A DNA stretch of 30,154 bases. Source: Seminavis robusta (Eukaryota; Bacillariophyta; Bacillariophyceae; Naviculales; Naviculaceae). The notes under the pieces are model-generated. The model made no database searches and was not told where the DNA came from. It saw nothing but the letters and a program-made list of their open reading frames with translations. The stretch lies in assembly GCA_903772945.1 (NCBI GenBank), contig CAICTM010001395.1, forward strand, positions 1-30,154, given 5' to 3'. Position 1 is the stretch's first letter. Every line of letters starts with the position of its first letter. Shown here in pieces: positions 19,906 through 29,804 of this stretch. The position numbers and the translations under genes were made by a program.

Positions 19906-20254
19906 CCGCTACGGTACGATAGCTCCAATGTTGCCGTCAGAGCAACCGGTAGCCATATGGTTCGGTACCGGAATCTGATTTGAGTTAAAATCGAAAATCA
20001 GCTCTAAAACATCAAAACCAGCCCCCAACTCATATAAAACCCAAGTAAATTGCAAATTCAGATCCAAATTTTCAAAACAATAAATACGAGCTGATTGGGA
20101 AGTCAGCGCTTTTATTAAACAGCTAAAACAGCTCCTAAATTGGGAAAACCCTCCTAAACAATTTACATTAATCAAGGGTCATTCAGGATTCCCCAGGTCA
20201 CAATAACCCAAATAATCTGCATTTATCCATCCGAACGCTACCGCTACGATACGA
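19906..20254. repeat. AT-rich insert between near-identical 14-bp direct repeats
   Basis: CCGCTACGGTACGA (19906-19919) and CCGCTACGATACGA (20241-20254) flank about 320 bp. From about 19975 this insert is A-rich, with runs such as ctaaaac, aacccaa and ttttcaaaac, and is clearly different from the GC-balanced flanks. It could be an inserted element with a target-site duplication, but no terminal inverted repeats were seen. Confidence 0.45.
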
Positions 20255-20393
20255 ACCTTACAGTAGAAGTCAAGTTCCAAGCTTTGGAGACGTACGATAC
20301 ACTGCACCGGGCATCACACCGGTACTACATGTATACCGTACTCGTAATTAGAAGCAAACCTACGCACTCTCTCTAATCCATACTAACTGTAAC

Positions 20394-20461
20394 TAACTTC
20401 CGTTCGTCACTCAAGAAGGTCATAATTAGTAACTTCCGTTCGTCACTCAGAAGGTCATAAT
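20394..20461. repeat. Tandem duplication of a 33-bp word just upstream of the EGF-like membrane gene
   Basis: TAACTTCCGTTCGTCACTCA..GAAGGTCATAAT occurs at 20394-20426 and 20430-20461, differing by one A. It ends 64 bp before the ATG, so it probably lies in the leader or core promoter. Confidence 0.9.
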
Positions 20462-20525
20462 CTCGAGTGTGAAGGTTTGTAATCCCTTACGACTTTCCAT
20501 TTCTTTCGCAGTAGAAGTGTTGACC

Positions 20526-23334
20526 ATGACCGACTCTAGTAGATGGAACTTGTTCATGGAATCGCTCAGCGATGAAGTGGACGTGGATGATTATATCGCG
20601 GCTGCCTCCAACAAGGGATCAATTGTTACTATCAAAGATTCAAGAACCGAAGAGACCGAAGCCAGTCATGACAGATTCGACGACGAAGAAGGCGACGAAG
20701 AACAAAAGCCGTTGGTGGCTGTGGCTGCTGAACAAGGACGTGAGCTGGTGCCCATGAAGGAGGACGACATGTACAGTTTGATTTTTACGAGTGCTGTCAC
20801 ACGCCCCGGCTTTTGGTTTGCGTTGGCCATCTTTACCTTTCAGACAGTGATAATGGTCCTGGTGTTGAAAGACACCCTTGACTTTCAAAGCGACACAAAC
20901 AAGTTCAAGATGCCTCCTGGAAACCATTTGGAAGTGATCCTTGCTCAGGGCCTTCTCATGGTGATTTTACCTCAAGTTGCAGACGACTTCATGGACGCGA
21001 TCGAATTCATGATTGACGGATACGACGAGGGCGTTATTGACCGTGAAGGGTGCAAACATGCAACCAAGTGGAAGTGGCTACTTGCAGGATCTCTACACTT
21101 TGGCGTTGGCGCCCTCATGGTCGTTGATGTTTTTGCGCTCATTATGCAGCAGACGTCTGTAATTGCTCTTGGAGGTGTCTATGCCGCTTTTGGTTTCTTT
21201 TCCGAAATTGACAATGTGGCTTTCCAAATTTCCAAAAAGGGACTTTGCTCGGTGCCACTGCAACAAGACATTAAAGATTCTCTAAAGGTGAAGACTTCCA
21301 AGACTACCACGTACACATGGCATCGGCGATTCCGAGACACGCTGCTGGCAGGAGCGCTCGTGGTCGGCTGGGGTGTCCTTACGTACCAAATGATTAAAGG
21401 AGAATTCTTGTGTCACAATCTACTTGTGCAGGTATGTGCATGCTTTGTTGTTGCTCGACATGTATTTAGCAACCAAGTGCCCTCCAACCAGCCATGCATG
21501 CTTACGCCTTCTTGTACTCTTCGGTTGCCTCTGCAGTTCGGCGACGTCTACAACGCACATGTTGCAGGTGAAGTATTGGGTCCTATTCATTCCGACATTG
21601 CAAAGTCGCCTCTTGTATTCACCCTAGCTGTACTTTTTGTTTGCTTGCTGTCTCTCTCCCCCCCCCCTTGAATTTGAAGAGTATTATGGAATGTTTGACA
21701 TGCTAGACGACCTTAGTAAACACGACCACAGAGCTGTCTATCAGGAGAGGTCCACTGGGAACATGCGCCTAGCGTACTGCTTGAAACAGAAACGGTGGAC
21801 TCTGGCAGGACAGAAAGCGGATGGCGACTTTGATCCTTGTGATGAAACTCTCATTGTGGCCGCATCACAGGAAGAAAACAACCCTGGATTTGATATCTTG
21901 ACGACAACTAGCTGGTCGGTTGTTCCTGCTGCTCTGGTCGGCGAAATGAGACCATTCACCGACTTCACAATCAAGTGCAATGAATGCAGCGAGTTGACCT
22001 GTGGCAGCGGGACTTGCGATGGTGTTCGTTGTGTCTGCCAGTAAGTGACTGACTCTTGGAAATTCTACACCCACGGCTCTCCCCAATGCTCTCTCTTGCG
22101 ACTCACCAATACGCCTGCATGTATGAATTACCGGTACACCCCCACACCCACCTGCAGAGATGGTCACTTCGGGATCAACTGTGAGTTTGTAAGTACCAAA
22201 GCACTCTTTTCCAGGGCTCATCAGACTTTGTTTTCTGTCCATTGCTGACTTTGCGTGCCATGCCTCTGCAACAGGCTCATCCGTGCGACCATTTGACACT
22301 GAACCGCAATACACAAGCCTTCCCTGTGGCAAAACTTGGGCTGGTGTCATTCCCTACTGAGTTCGATTTGCTTCGGTTAAGCGACGGCTCCAAGAGCTCA
22401 ACTTCGGGCGACAGCAGCAACGTCCTTCAGATTGAATACCGGCCAGTGTACTTTGGCAAAAGCGAGCGCAACAGAACGTTTGTCATGTTCTTTGCAGGGA
22501 GACGCTTTGTTCTCGTTGACAAAATGGACGACCAGGTTTTTGCCAACAAGCAAGAAGCAGTAGACTATATATCCAGTGACACGTTTAACATTCTCCACAG
22601 TGGCTACAGCCCCCACTATGTCAGTGGTGCAATGGACGTCGATGAGCCAAACGAGAAAGCGATACCAGATAGAATCGGTTGGTATCGGGTGCGGGCAATT
22701 GACCAGATGAGCGGCGAAGGAAACAAGGGCTGGTGGTCCGTGGCCATGGACGAGCCAGTTGAGACAAAGCTACATTGCGCCCACTGCAATGAAGTGTCCA
22801 ACCCTTGCGAAAACTTTGGGTATTGCAATTTCACCAATAACAGCACTGGCACTCCTTTTGGCTCTTGTGTGTGCTACCAAGGCACTCAAGGTAGTTTGTG
22901 TGAATACGATGAAAAGGTGAGTTCTGCAGCGGCGTTTAGGGGTGCTTCCAATGCTTCATCTTACAAAGTTGTCTTCTGTACCGTAGTGCAACGACCCCGT
23001 AGAAGATGACCAGACCCACGACGATGACGACGACGGCATACCATACACGTTGGGATGTTTCTACTCCACCCATTGCCAACTCGATGGAACATGTGCTAAT
23101 TGCCCTGTTGGTCTTTGGGGTTCCAGGTGTGCAGTCCCTATCCCATGCCATCTCGCTGCGAAAAATGCAAAATTCGACGATACGTACAAAGGAGACTCAT
23201 CGGCATTCAATGGATGTTTCCGTGGTGGGACCTGCGATCACAAGACGGGTTCGTGCACTTGCCTTGAACCGTACAGAGGTCCCCTCTGCCAATTTCCAAA
23301 TGTTACTGACATCAAAGGCGTCAATTTCTATTGA
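20526..23334 (+). CDS. Polytopic membrane protein with extracellular EGF-like modules, six exons
   Basis: Exons: 20526-21431, 21537-21567, 21680-22040, 22158-22188, 22275-22916, 22987-23334 (2319 nt, 772 aa). Introns are 105, 112, 117, 86 and 70 nt, all GT-AG, and the frame closes exactly. Exons 2 and 4 are only 31 nt. Residues 1-80 are acidic and cytosolic-looking. Hydrophobic spans lie at about 96-114, 135-153, 182-207, 210-228 and 272-288. The C-terminal half has two copies of a module with a Tyr/Trp-rich core (RLAYCLKQKRWTL; WYRVRAID..WWSVAMDEP). Each ends in a Cys pair and an EGF-like unit: CNECSELTCGSGTCDG..CVCQ then DGHFGINCEF; CHAHC-like pair then CENFGYC..CVCYQGTQGSLCE. A further EGF-like segment near the C terminus has GGTCDHKTGSCTCLEPYRGPLC. 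I infer a surface protein with extracellular adhesion or ligand-binding modules; the ligand is unknown. The start at 20526 is the first ATG of the frame. Confidence 0.85.
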
Positions 23335-24132
23335 GGATCCAAGATATAGGTTTGCGAAGTGTGCCTTCGCTGTTTGATTAGATGACACATCGATGGAGCT
23401 ACCATGTCAGGGAGGGTGAAAGAGCTACCAGCATCCTTGGGTTGGTGTGGCCACTTCGTCGTACGGTAGTTTGAATAACAGCAGGGTGTTGCCAGGCGAT
23501 AGTTTGTTCTCGGAAGCACGGACCATATACCGGTATTGCAGCAAGACGGTTTTCGGAGGGATAAAAGACACTAATAAAGCAAATTATTGGCTTGAATAGC
23601 AAAAGATGACCCCTGATTATCAACCCCTTGGCTCTGCCTTTCTCTTCTCCTTCATTGCGCCCAACATGGCACGGAAGCCGTGAATGCCTTTACGGTCATT
23701 CTCTCACCCAGAAGCTTGGCCAGACCATCATCCAGCTCCCACCAAATCGGACAAGGTTCACATGATGGATGGAATTTCTCGAATTCTCTTCGAAGGACCA
23801 TCACACTCTAGCTAGCTAGCTAGTGCTGCATTCAGTACATTCGGGCTTCTCCTGACCGACCGCTGTCATTCTGCAGGCAAGAGCCCATGACACTCCACCC
23901 TGCCACTCCCGAAAAGAGCATACACGACGCCAAAAACTGTGGAAAGTTCTTCTCGGATATCACCGGTCGCCCCGCCGTGGTGCGACCGGTGCTCAATGTG
24001 CTGTGGGCAGCGCTTAGCATGCGCACGGCTCTTGTGATTTGGTGTGGCATTGTCTCTGATGCAACTACTAGTAGCTAGGTAGATAGTACCAGTATAAGTT
24101 TGGTCGGCTGTTGGGTGGTGGGTTATTGATGG
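23335..24132. other. Noncoding stretch between the EGF-like gene and the transposon block
   Basis: No supported gene. A frame at 23887-24078 (MTLHPATPEKS...) is 63 aa with no feature. A 16-bp CTAG repeat lies at 23808-23823 and an inverted pair around ACCGGT (ATCACCGGTCGC / GCGACCGGTGCT) at 23958-23995. Confidence 0.5.
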
Positions 24133-24177
24133 GTTTGATCTTTTCTTCGATGTCCTTGATTTGTGTCTTTTCGCTCG
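24133..24177 (+). repeat. Transposon end repeat, left copy
   Basis: A 45-bp sequence starting GTTTGATCTTTTCTTCGATG that matches 29296-29340 at 43 of 45 positions, in the same orientation. Both copies are followed within about 50 bp by a G-run and a G/A-rich tract. It lies about 370 bp beyond the stop codon of the transposase and probably marks that element's left end. Confidence 0.75.
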
Positions 24178-24275
24178 CAACTTCCAACTGCCCCGTCGTC
24201 TCGACACGACCGTTGCGACATTTAGGGGGGGTTAGGCTCGGGGAGGAGGAGGGGGAGGAGGAGAGAAAGAAGGAG

Positions 24276-24362
24276 AGGGTTAGATTCCAGGTTCCGGGTT
24301 TGGCTCATGACGCACAGACATAAGCGTACCCAAAGACATATAGAGGATGGGGGAGATGGCAA
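24276..24362 (+). repeat. Transposase 3' flank with an inverted relative at the right edge of the window
   Basis: GGGTTAGATTCCAGGTTCC... and GGGGAGATGGCAA (24350-24362) recur in reverse complement near 30050-30137. The order and spacing of the words are similar, so these are diverged copies of the same element flank. Confidence 0.6.
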
Positions 24363-24544
24363 GAAACCATAAAAACCATTAAATACAGAGACATCACCCC
24401 CACCTCTACTTATGAAACGGCACTAAAAGTGTCAGCATCCTCACACCAACCCAACCCGTTCAAATGAAGTCTAACCCGCTCGACATTTTTCTGATCCCAT
24501 CCTACTGGTATCCTTCCATTGCTCCAACCTATTCCTTATTTTAA

Positions 24545-27532
24545 CTACATCGAATACCCATGCAACCGATACCTGCAGTTTGGATCATGCGGAGGTCTCC
24601 CAACACGGTAAGTCAACCAGCACATAAAGGGATGACAGCAACCTCTTGGCGGTGGACGATAGGCTGGAGGAAACGGAAGGAGCATGGGTAAGATCGGAGC
24701 ATACGTTTGTTGTTGGATTTGAATTTGGGGTGCTGGTGCCGGTGCTCTTGCGATTTGAATTGGTTGCCGCTGTTGTAACTGTTGCGGTGGTTGAGAATTT
24801 CTCACGTTTTGCACTATGGGTGGAGTGGCGGCTGCCATGATATTGTTATTGGCGATTTCATTTGAATTCAAATCGACAGTTGGCGGTGCCGGTGGTGTTA
24901 TCGCTGGTATCGCTGGTGCAGTTGCACAGGTGTCGCACAAACACTGGCCCATTTCATTGTACTTGATTTTGGTACGTGTGCGTTGTCGCAACAGTGTGAG
25001 GTATTGGGAGAAGAATCGCTCACCATTATCCTTTGGCAATGACTCCACATTCAAAAATGGAACGGCAACACCAACCATGACAGCCATTGAATTGACGAAC
25101 GCCAGCTGTGAGTGGTTCCAAAAAGGAACAACCCTTTCCCAAGTAGCTGGAATGGACCTTGGCTCCTCACCATTCGCCGCTTGTTTCATGAAGGAACGTT
25201 TGTGCCGAATTTTCAGATTGTATCTTGCTGTCCCACAAAGATTCAAACTGTCAATGAGGGTTCTTCTCATTCCACCATTCCCGAAGTGAGCAAATCTGTC
25301 ATGGAATGCTTCGAGTTTGGACTCTCCTCTTTTTGAAAGGTATTCGGTAAGTTGATGCTTGGAATTGGAGCTTGGTGGAATAGCGTCATACATTTCCTCA
25401 AGTGTCATTGGATCGCAAAGATGTTTTGCTTTTTCTATGCAGTTTTCGATTGCACTTTTGGTGTCGGAAGTGAACAAAGGAACTCCTCGGAAAGGATCCA
25501 ATCGCCCTTTTGCTGGTGCGCTACCTGGTGAAGCAGTGACCTTGTATTTGCAAAACCATTCTTCTAACATCTGTTTCATCGTTACCGGTTCTCTCATTTG
25601 TTTTCGGAGGTATTTTGAGTATCTTTTTCGGAATACTTTCGAGGCCTTGAGGTCGGCAATGTCACTCGCGCTGTAGCATCTTCCTGTCGGCGAGAGGGTA
25701 CCATTGGTCAGCGCTGACAAGAGCTTCTCGTAGTCATCTGCTGAGTAATGATAAAGGCAATTCAAGAGGTCAGTAATCGCGTCATTGAAATCGATATGAT
25801 TCTTCTTCAATGTGCCAGTAATCCTTTTTTCGAAATGAAAGAGACCAAGCCGTCCCTCCAAATCAGGAAACAGGACGTTCCAGTATTGATCCTTGTTCGG
25901 CCATGTATCGGAGTACATCGCCTTTGGTTGGAAGCCCTGTCTTCTAGACAATTCCATTGCCCCGTGGGAAAAGTGAGTTGTTTGTGTGGAAGGCACAAGC
26001 ACAGCAGAGGCAATTTCGCCAGTGGAAGAAGCAGCATCCCAGACGGCCACAGCACCAAGACTCTTTTGATAGTTCTTGACGACCTGGAAGGTATGGTCCT
26101 GGCAGAAAATGTCATCACACTTGACATTTTGGATTTCCCTGGTGTGGCGCTCATTGTCACTGATACCCCAAGGATTATGGGAACTGAGAGCAGCTTCATC
26201 GTGTATGTCTCTGACTGTGTCACCAAGTGGCGGATATGATTTGATGAACTGGCTGTCCTTGTTGATGTAGTGTTGTACAACAGTGGCTGGTTCTTCTCTC
26301 TTTCGTTCCTGCCAATAAGAATAATAAGAAGTAATTTTCTCCATGAATCCTTTGTTGATTGCATTGTACAAGAGCCGACTGCAGAGCTCCCCGTTTCCAT
26401 AGGTTAGCATGAGTGTCTCGAATACCGCCGTAACCGAACTGGAAAGATGGCTTGACCTGTTGTTGAGGGCATACTTGGTCTCAACAGGATACTCGAGTGC
26501 TGCGTATGGAGGAATTACAACCAGGATTTCGCTGGAATTGGCATCATATCTTCTTCTGCAGCACGGACACAGCATGGATTGGACAATACACCACAATGGG
26601 GGACCGTCCAAAGTGAATATGGGAAACAGCTTCTTATTCTTCGACCAATTTGTTCTGGTATTGTTGAGAATGCCGGTACAAGAAGAAGACGGGCAAGGGA
26701 CTTTGATGCCGAATCGGTGCCAATCAACTAACAAGAGCTTTTGTCCAACAATCGAGTGGTAGTGGGGATTGGTCCATGCATCCTTTGTATCTGGAACCAC
26801 CATACATAGTCCCTTGAAATGCTTGCGAAAGAGCGATTGGTCTCTGGAAAGCTTTTCGGCAACCTCATTGGCGAATGCAAGCATAGCAAGAGGAGCGGTT
26901 TTCTTCTTGTTGTTGTCACAAAAGCTGGAATCTTTCACTAATTTGCACACGGCCGCACACAGGGATTCTGGGGAGACAATTACTTTCTTTGGAGCCGGCT
27001 TTGCACCTGGCTTTGGAGCTGCCTTTGGAGCGGCGGGCTGTGGAACCGGATTCACCTTTGCCGCTGGCTTTGCTGCAAAGAATGCCTCCCCAGCTGCTTT
27101 GGTGGAATGTCGCCAGCTCCCCTTTTCGTGAGGTTGCAACGGTGTGGAGAAAGTTGTTTTGAGTCTCTTCTCCTCGGCCATGGTCTCTCTTGTCTCTGTA
27201 CTCAATTCGCCGCCTCCTCTTGTTTTGGTGTTTCTGGAACAGAGTTTGTGATGCTCCCTCTTGGGAAGTCGGATGTTCAACCCCGACTTTCGTTGGGCGT
27301 AGACCTTGCAGATAACACAGTCTTTAATAGGATCAAAAGCAACTCCTCCAAACAGAGTTTGTTGATCGCCTTTCTTCTTTTTCCTGCTGGAAGTGTTGGA
27401 AGCTGCTAGCTGATAGGTTCGTTTCTGAAGAGAAAGTCGCTGTTGGCTTTGTCTCCCCATTTTTTCTTCATTTTGAGACAATGGCGTTTGCTTCCTGGCA
27501 TACGGATTGGCTGCTGTTGGTCTAGGACTCAT
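24545..27532 (-). CDS. DDE-like transposase with N-terminal zinc finger and zinc ribbon
   Basis: An intact 995-aa ORF. Residues 72-98 form a C2HC-type finger (CVIC ... KREHHKLC). A Pro/Ala/Lys-rich linker follows (about 150-185). Residues 280-325 hold two Cys pairs (CPSSSC, CPCC) leading into ILVVIPPYAALEYPVETKYA, which resembles the DUF6729-type domain found beside eukaryotic transposase domains. A probable RNase-H-fold core follows, with D479 in FCQDHTFQVVKN, D542 in MYSDTWPNKDQYW and E568 in GLFHFEKRI as candidate catalytic residues; the D-D spacing of 63 is acceptable. The C terminus is Gln-rich and ends in a Cys-containing motif (RGCCHPFMCW..GRPPHDPNC). I infer cut-and-paste transposition. 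The superfamily is uncertain; a KDZ/Zisupton- or MULE-like relative is possible. The ORF is unbroken, so the element may be recent or active. Confidence 0.7.
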   Translation of the reverse strand: MSPRPTAANPYARKQTPLSQNEEKMGRQSQQRLSLQKRTYQLAASNTSSRKKKKGDQQTLFGGVAFDPIKDCVICKVYAQRKSGLNIRLPKREHHKLCSRNTKTRGGGELSTETRETMAEEKRLKTTFSTPLQPHEKGSWRHSTKAAGEAFFAAKPAAKVNPVPQPAAPKAAPKPGAKPAPKKVIVSPESLCAAVCKLVKDSSFCDNNKKKTAPLAMLAFANEVAEKLSRDQSLFRKHFKGLCMVVPDTKDAWTNPHYHSIVGQKLLLVDWHRFGIKVPCPSSSCTGILNNTRTNWSKNKKLFPIFTLDGPPLWCIVQSMLCPCCRRRYDANSSEILVVIPPYAALEYPVETKYALNNRSSHLSSSVTAVFETLMLTYGNGELCSRLLYNAINKGFMEKITSYYSYWQERKREEPATVVQHYINKDSQFIKSYPPLGDTVRDIHDEAALSSHNPWGISDNERHTREIQNVKCDDIFCQDHTFQVVKNYQKSLGAVAVWDAASSTGEIASAVLVPSTQTTHFSHGAMELSRRQGFQPKAMYSDTWPNKDQYWNVLFPDLEGRLGLFHFEKRITGTLKKNHIDFNDAITDLLNCLYHYSADDYEKLLSALTNGTLSPTGRCYSASDIADLKASKVFRKRYSKYLRKQMREPVTMKQMLEEWFCKYKVTASPGSAPAKGRLDPFRGVPLFTSDTKSAIENCIEKAKHLCDPMTLEEMYDAIPPSSNSKHQLTEYLSKRGESKLEAFHDRFAHFGNGGMRRTLIDSLNLCGTARYNLKIRHKRSFMKQAANGEEPRSIPATWERVVPFWNHSQLAFVNSMAVMVGVAVPFLNVESLPKDNGERFFSQYLTLLRQRTRTKIKYNEMGQCLCDTCATAPAIPAITPPAPPTVDLNSNEIANNNIMAAATPPIVQNVRNSQPPQQLQQRQPIQIARAPAPAPQIQIQQQTYAPILPMLLPFPPAYRPPPRGCCHPFMCWLTYRVGRPPHDPNCRYRLHGYSM

Positions 27533-27801
27533 GTTGGATGCTTGCGATGGGTGGATAATAGATGCTTTTGTAAGTTAATGACTATGCCGACCATCATTGT
27601 CATTGCGTTCTATCGAGATGGAATCCTGCTTTCTTGTTTCCGATGCTTCGAAATGGAGGAAAAGATAGCACAATGGCTCCAACAAGATGTGTCATGTATG
27701 TGTCAGACAGTAATAAGTAATGGTGACACATACATCCACTCTCCACCAATCATATCACTGCCTTACTACCCCGAAAAACTCGTTGAGAGCCTTTTACCGG
27801 G

Positions 27802-27809
27802 TGACGTCA
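27802..27809. promoter_or_regulatory. Perfect CRE palindrome TGACGTCA between the divergent transposase and Crinkler-like genes
   Basis: TGACGTCA lies 270 bp upstream of the transposase ATG and 146 bp upstream of the Crinkler-like ATG. CRE-like elements bound by bZIP factors are known to drive CO2/cAMP-responsive genes in diatoms. Use here is inference from the motif alone. Confidence 0.35.
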
Positions 27810-27954
27810 TGAAAACACGTTTAAACCACGCGAATAAGTGAGACTTTCTTGCGACTTTCACAAAATCCTTGTGTGTCAAGGCACGGCAGAAACAACAACA
27901 CACTGGCATAAACAACAACACACCAACATCAACCACGACAACATAGCACCAACG

Positions 27955-29241
27955 ATGTCTGCAACAACGATGTCCACTCCATCTGTTTGGGTTCAGCTCT
28001 ACTACGATGGAAAGGGTGAAGAGGGCTATCCTATTAAAATTAGACCAATTCCGGAAGATGTTGCCGACTTGGCAGAGGCCGTTAAAGACAAGATGGCGGA
28101 GGAACTCATGCACTGTTCTCCTGCTAAGCTTGTTGTCTACACCGCCTTTCTCTCAAGACAAGGCTATTGATCCTGGTGACCCTGTGACCACCGGCGCTGC
28201 CTCCAGGCATCCCTTGATTGTGGTGGCACCACAGCCGCATTGAGATGGTGAGAATAATTTTGGAATTTTTTCATTTGTTTATTGTTGAATTTATTCAAAT
28301 CGTCCTTCGCTAACACTTCATCTTCCCCCTTCCCCGTAGACCACACTGATGCTTTTGCCCGAATCGAGAAAAAATTGGATGACTTGGCAAGTGTTGATGA
28401 TGTTCCCATGTCAGAAGCAACATCACATTTTGCATCATCGTTGCTTCAGGATCTGAAGGTGAAAATTGCTGTCCTCCCTCCAAACACAGATCCTGGAGAA
28501 GGGCAGGTGCAAACATATCCTTGGGGGGACAATGAACATGAGATAGACGGACAACCAGGCTGCAAGCAAATCCTAGAGAAAGAGATTTTGCCTTTGTCTG
28601 TGAATGACCAGGAGTACGCCTTGTATGATGCACATAGTCAGTCGCTTCGGCTGCAGGCTGGGAAGCGCAAATCGAATGGATTTTCTGATCTTGCTGTTGG
28701 TCCTCGTATATCGATGGACTTTGCAGAGACTACAGCCCAGGATCTATTGCTTTCCTACACGGATGCACTCGCGGAGCTCAAACGGGCAAAATCAAACTCA
28801 AAGCTGGGGCAGCTGCTCCTGCAATTGGTCTCTCTGTCTGAAGTCTCTGAGAACCGTCAAGGTGTTCTGGTGTTGGGCACCGACTGTGCAACAAAGTAGC
28901 GATTGCTGCATTTTTCAGACTACAACAGGATCATGGTGCAGCCCTACAAGCACGGAAAAAAGTGCATTGCCGATTTCAAGACCCTAATGGAAAATTGTAC
29001 AATGAGAAAGGAAGCTAACGTGCCCCCTGAAAAATTGGTTATCATCCATGAAGACACTGGTGTGGAAAATGATATTGATATGGGAGACTTTGGGATGGAA
29101 GAAACTAGCAAAGACAAGGCAATTGCTGGGGAAACAAAGCTTAGAAAGCTTGCCAGTGCATTGGAATATTGTTATGGTGAAACGTTAGAAGTTCCTGCTT
29201 GGGCAAAAGCATCAGAAAGCTGCCGCTCATACTTTGTGTGA
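27955..29241 (+). pseudogene. Crinkler-like (CRN) gene, two exons, with one frameshift and two stops
   Basis: Exon 1 starts at the ATG at 27955. It encodes the ubiquitin-like Crinkler header: a short beta segment (VWVQLYYDGKG), then DLAEAVKDKMAEEL and KLVVY. The frame changes between about 28145 and 28167. In the new frame it reads the family's boundary motif (HPLIVVAPQP), then meets TGA at 28241-28243. A GT-AG intron (28248-28339, 92 nt, GTGAGA to CCGTAG) keeps this second frame open into exon 2, which encodes about 185 residues of a C-terminal domain I cannot name. An in-frame TAG at 28897-28899 interrupts it, probably a former TGG, and the same frame then continues to TGA at 29239-29241. 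Crinklers are host-translocated effectors in oomycetes; in diatoms their role is unknown and they often sit near transposons. With three lesions this copy is probably inactive. Confidence 0.75.
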
Positions 29242-29295
29242 GGCAGATGTGGGATTTGAAGATGATGTCTTCCTCTAGCTAGCTAGCTAGGAAGT

Positions 29296-29340
29296 GTTTG
29301 ATCTTTTCTTGGATGTCCTTGATTTGTGTCTTTTCACTCG
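29296..29340 (+). repeat. Transposon end repeat, second copy
   Basis: It matches 24133-24177 at 43 of 45 positions in the same orientation. It is preceded at once by a 16-bp CTAG repeat (29275-29290) and followed by a G8 run and a G/A-rich tract, as in the left copy. It marks the start of a second, shorter element. Confidence 0.75.
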
Positions 29341-29400
29341 ACACTGTCTCTCTAAAGTTTTTGGGGGGGGTAAGGCAGAGAGGAGGGGGGAGGAGGCAGA

Positions 29401-29417
29401 GCAACAACAACAACAAC

Positions 29418-29456
<39 letters not shown>

Positions 29457-29721
29457 CAACACAACACACACAACAACAACAACAAAAAACACAAACAAAC
29501 ACAACAACAACAAACAACACAACAACAACAACAACAACACAACAACAACAACACAACAACAACAACACACACAACAACAACACAACAAACAACAACAACA
29601 ACAACAACAAAACAAAACAAAACAACAACAACACAACAACAACACAACAAACAACCACAACAACAACAACAACAACACAACAACAACAACAACCAACAAC
29701 AACACAACAACAACAACAATG
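29401..29721. repeat. CAA/CAACA-rich microsatellite, about 320 bp
   Basis: Irregular (CAA)n with CACAA interruptions, encoding Gln, Asn or Thr runs on the plus strand. It lies just before a fragment homologous to the transposase C terminus. There the intact protein has a Gln-rich region (QQLQQRQPIQ, QIQIQQQTYAP), so the tract is probably an expanded relic of that coding region. Confidence 0.95.
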
Positions 29722-29804
29722 CACGATGCACCAGCACCTGTCCATGAGATTCTACAGGCAGTATCGTCTTCCACTAACACTATCTTCCGCCGCCACCATC
29801 CAAT

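Noticed and set aside
19365..19928. A 187-aa minus-strand frame rich in Thr, Ser and Leu
   Set aside because: No domain, it overlaps repeat-rich DNA, and the sequence contains translated palindromes. Possible but unsupported.
21432..21536. Coding read-through of the first intron of the EGF-like gene
   Set aside because: The intron is 105 nt with no stop, so the frame reads through, but GTATGT and CTCTGCAG borders and the next exon's match to the module argue for splicing.
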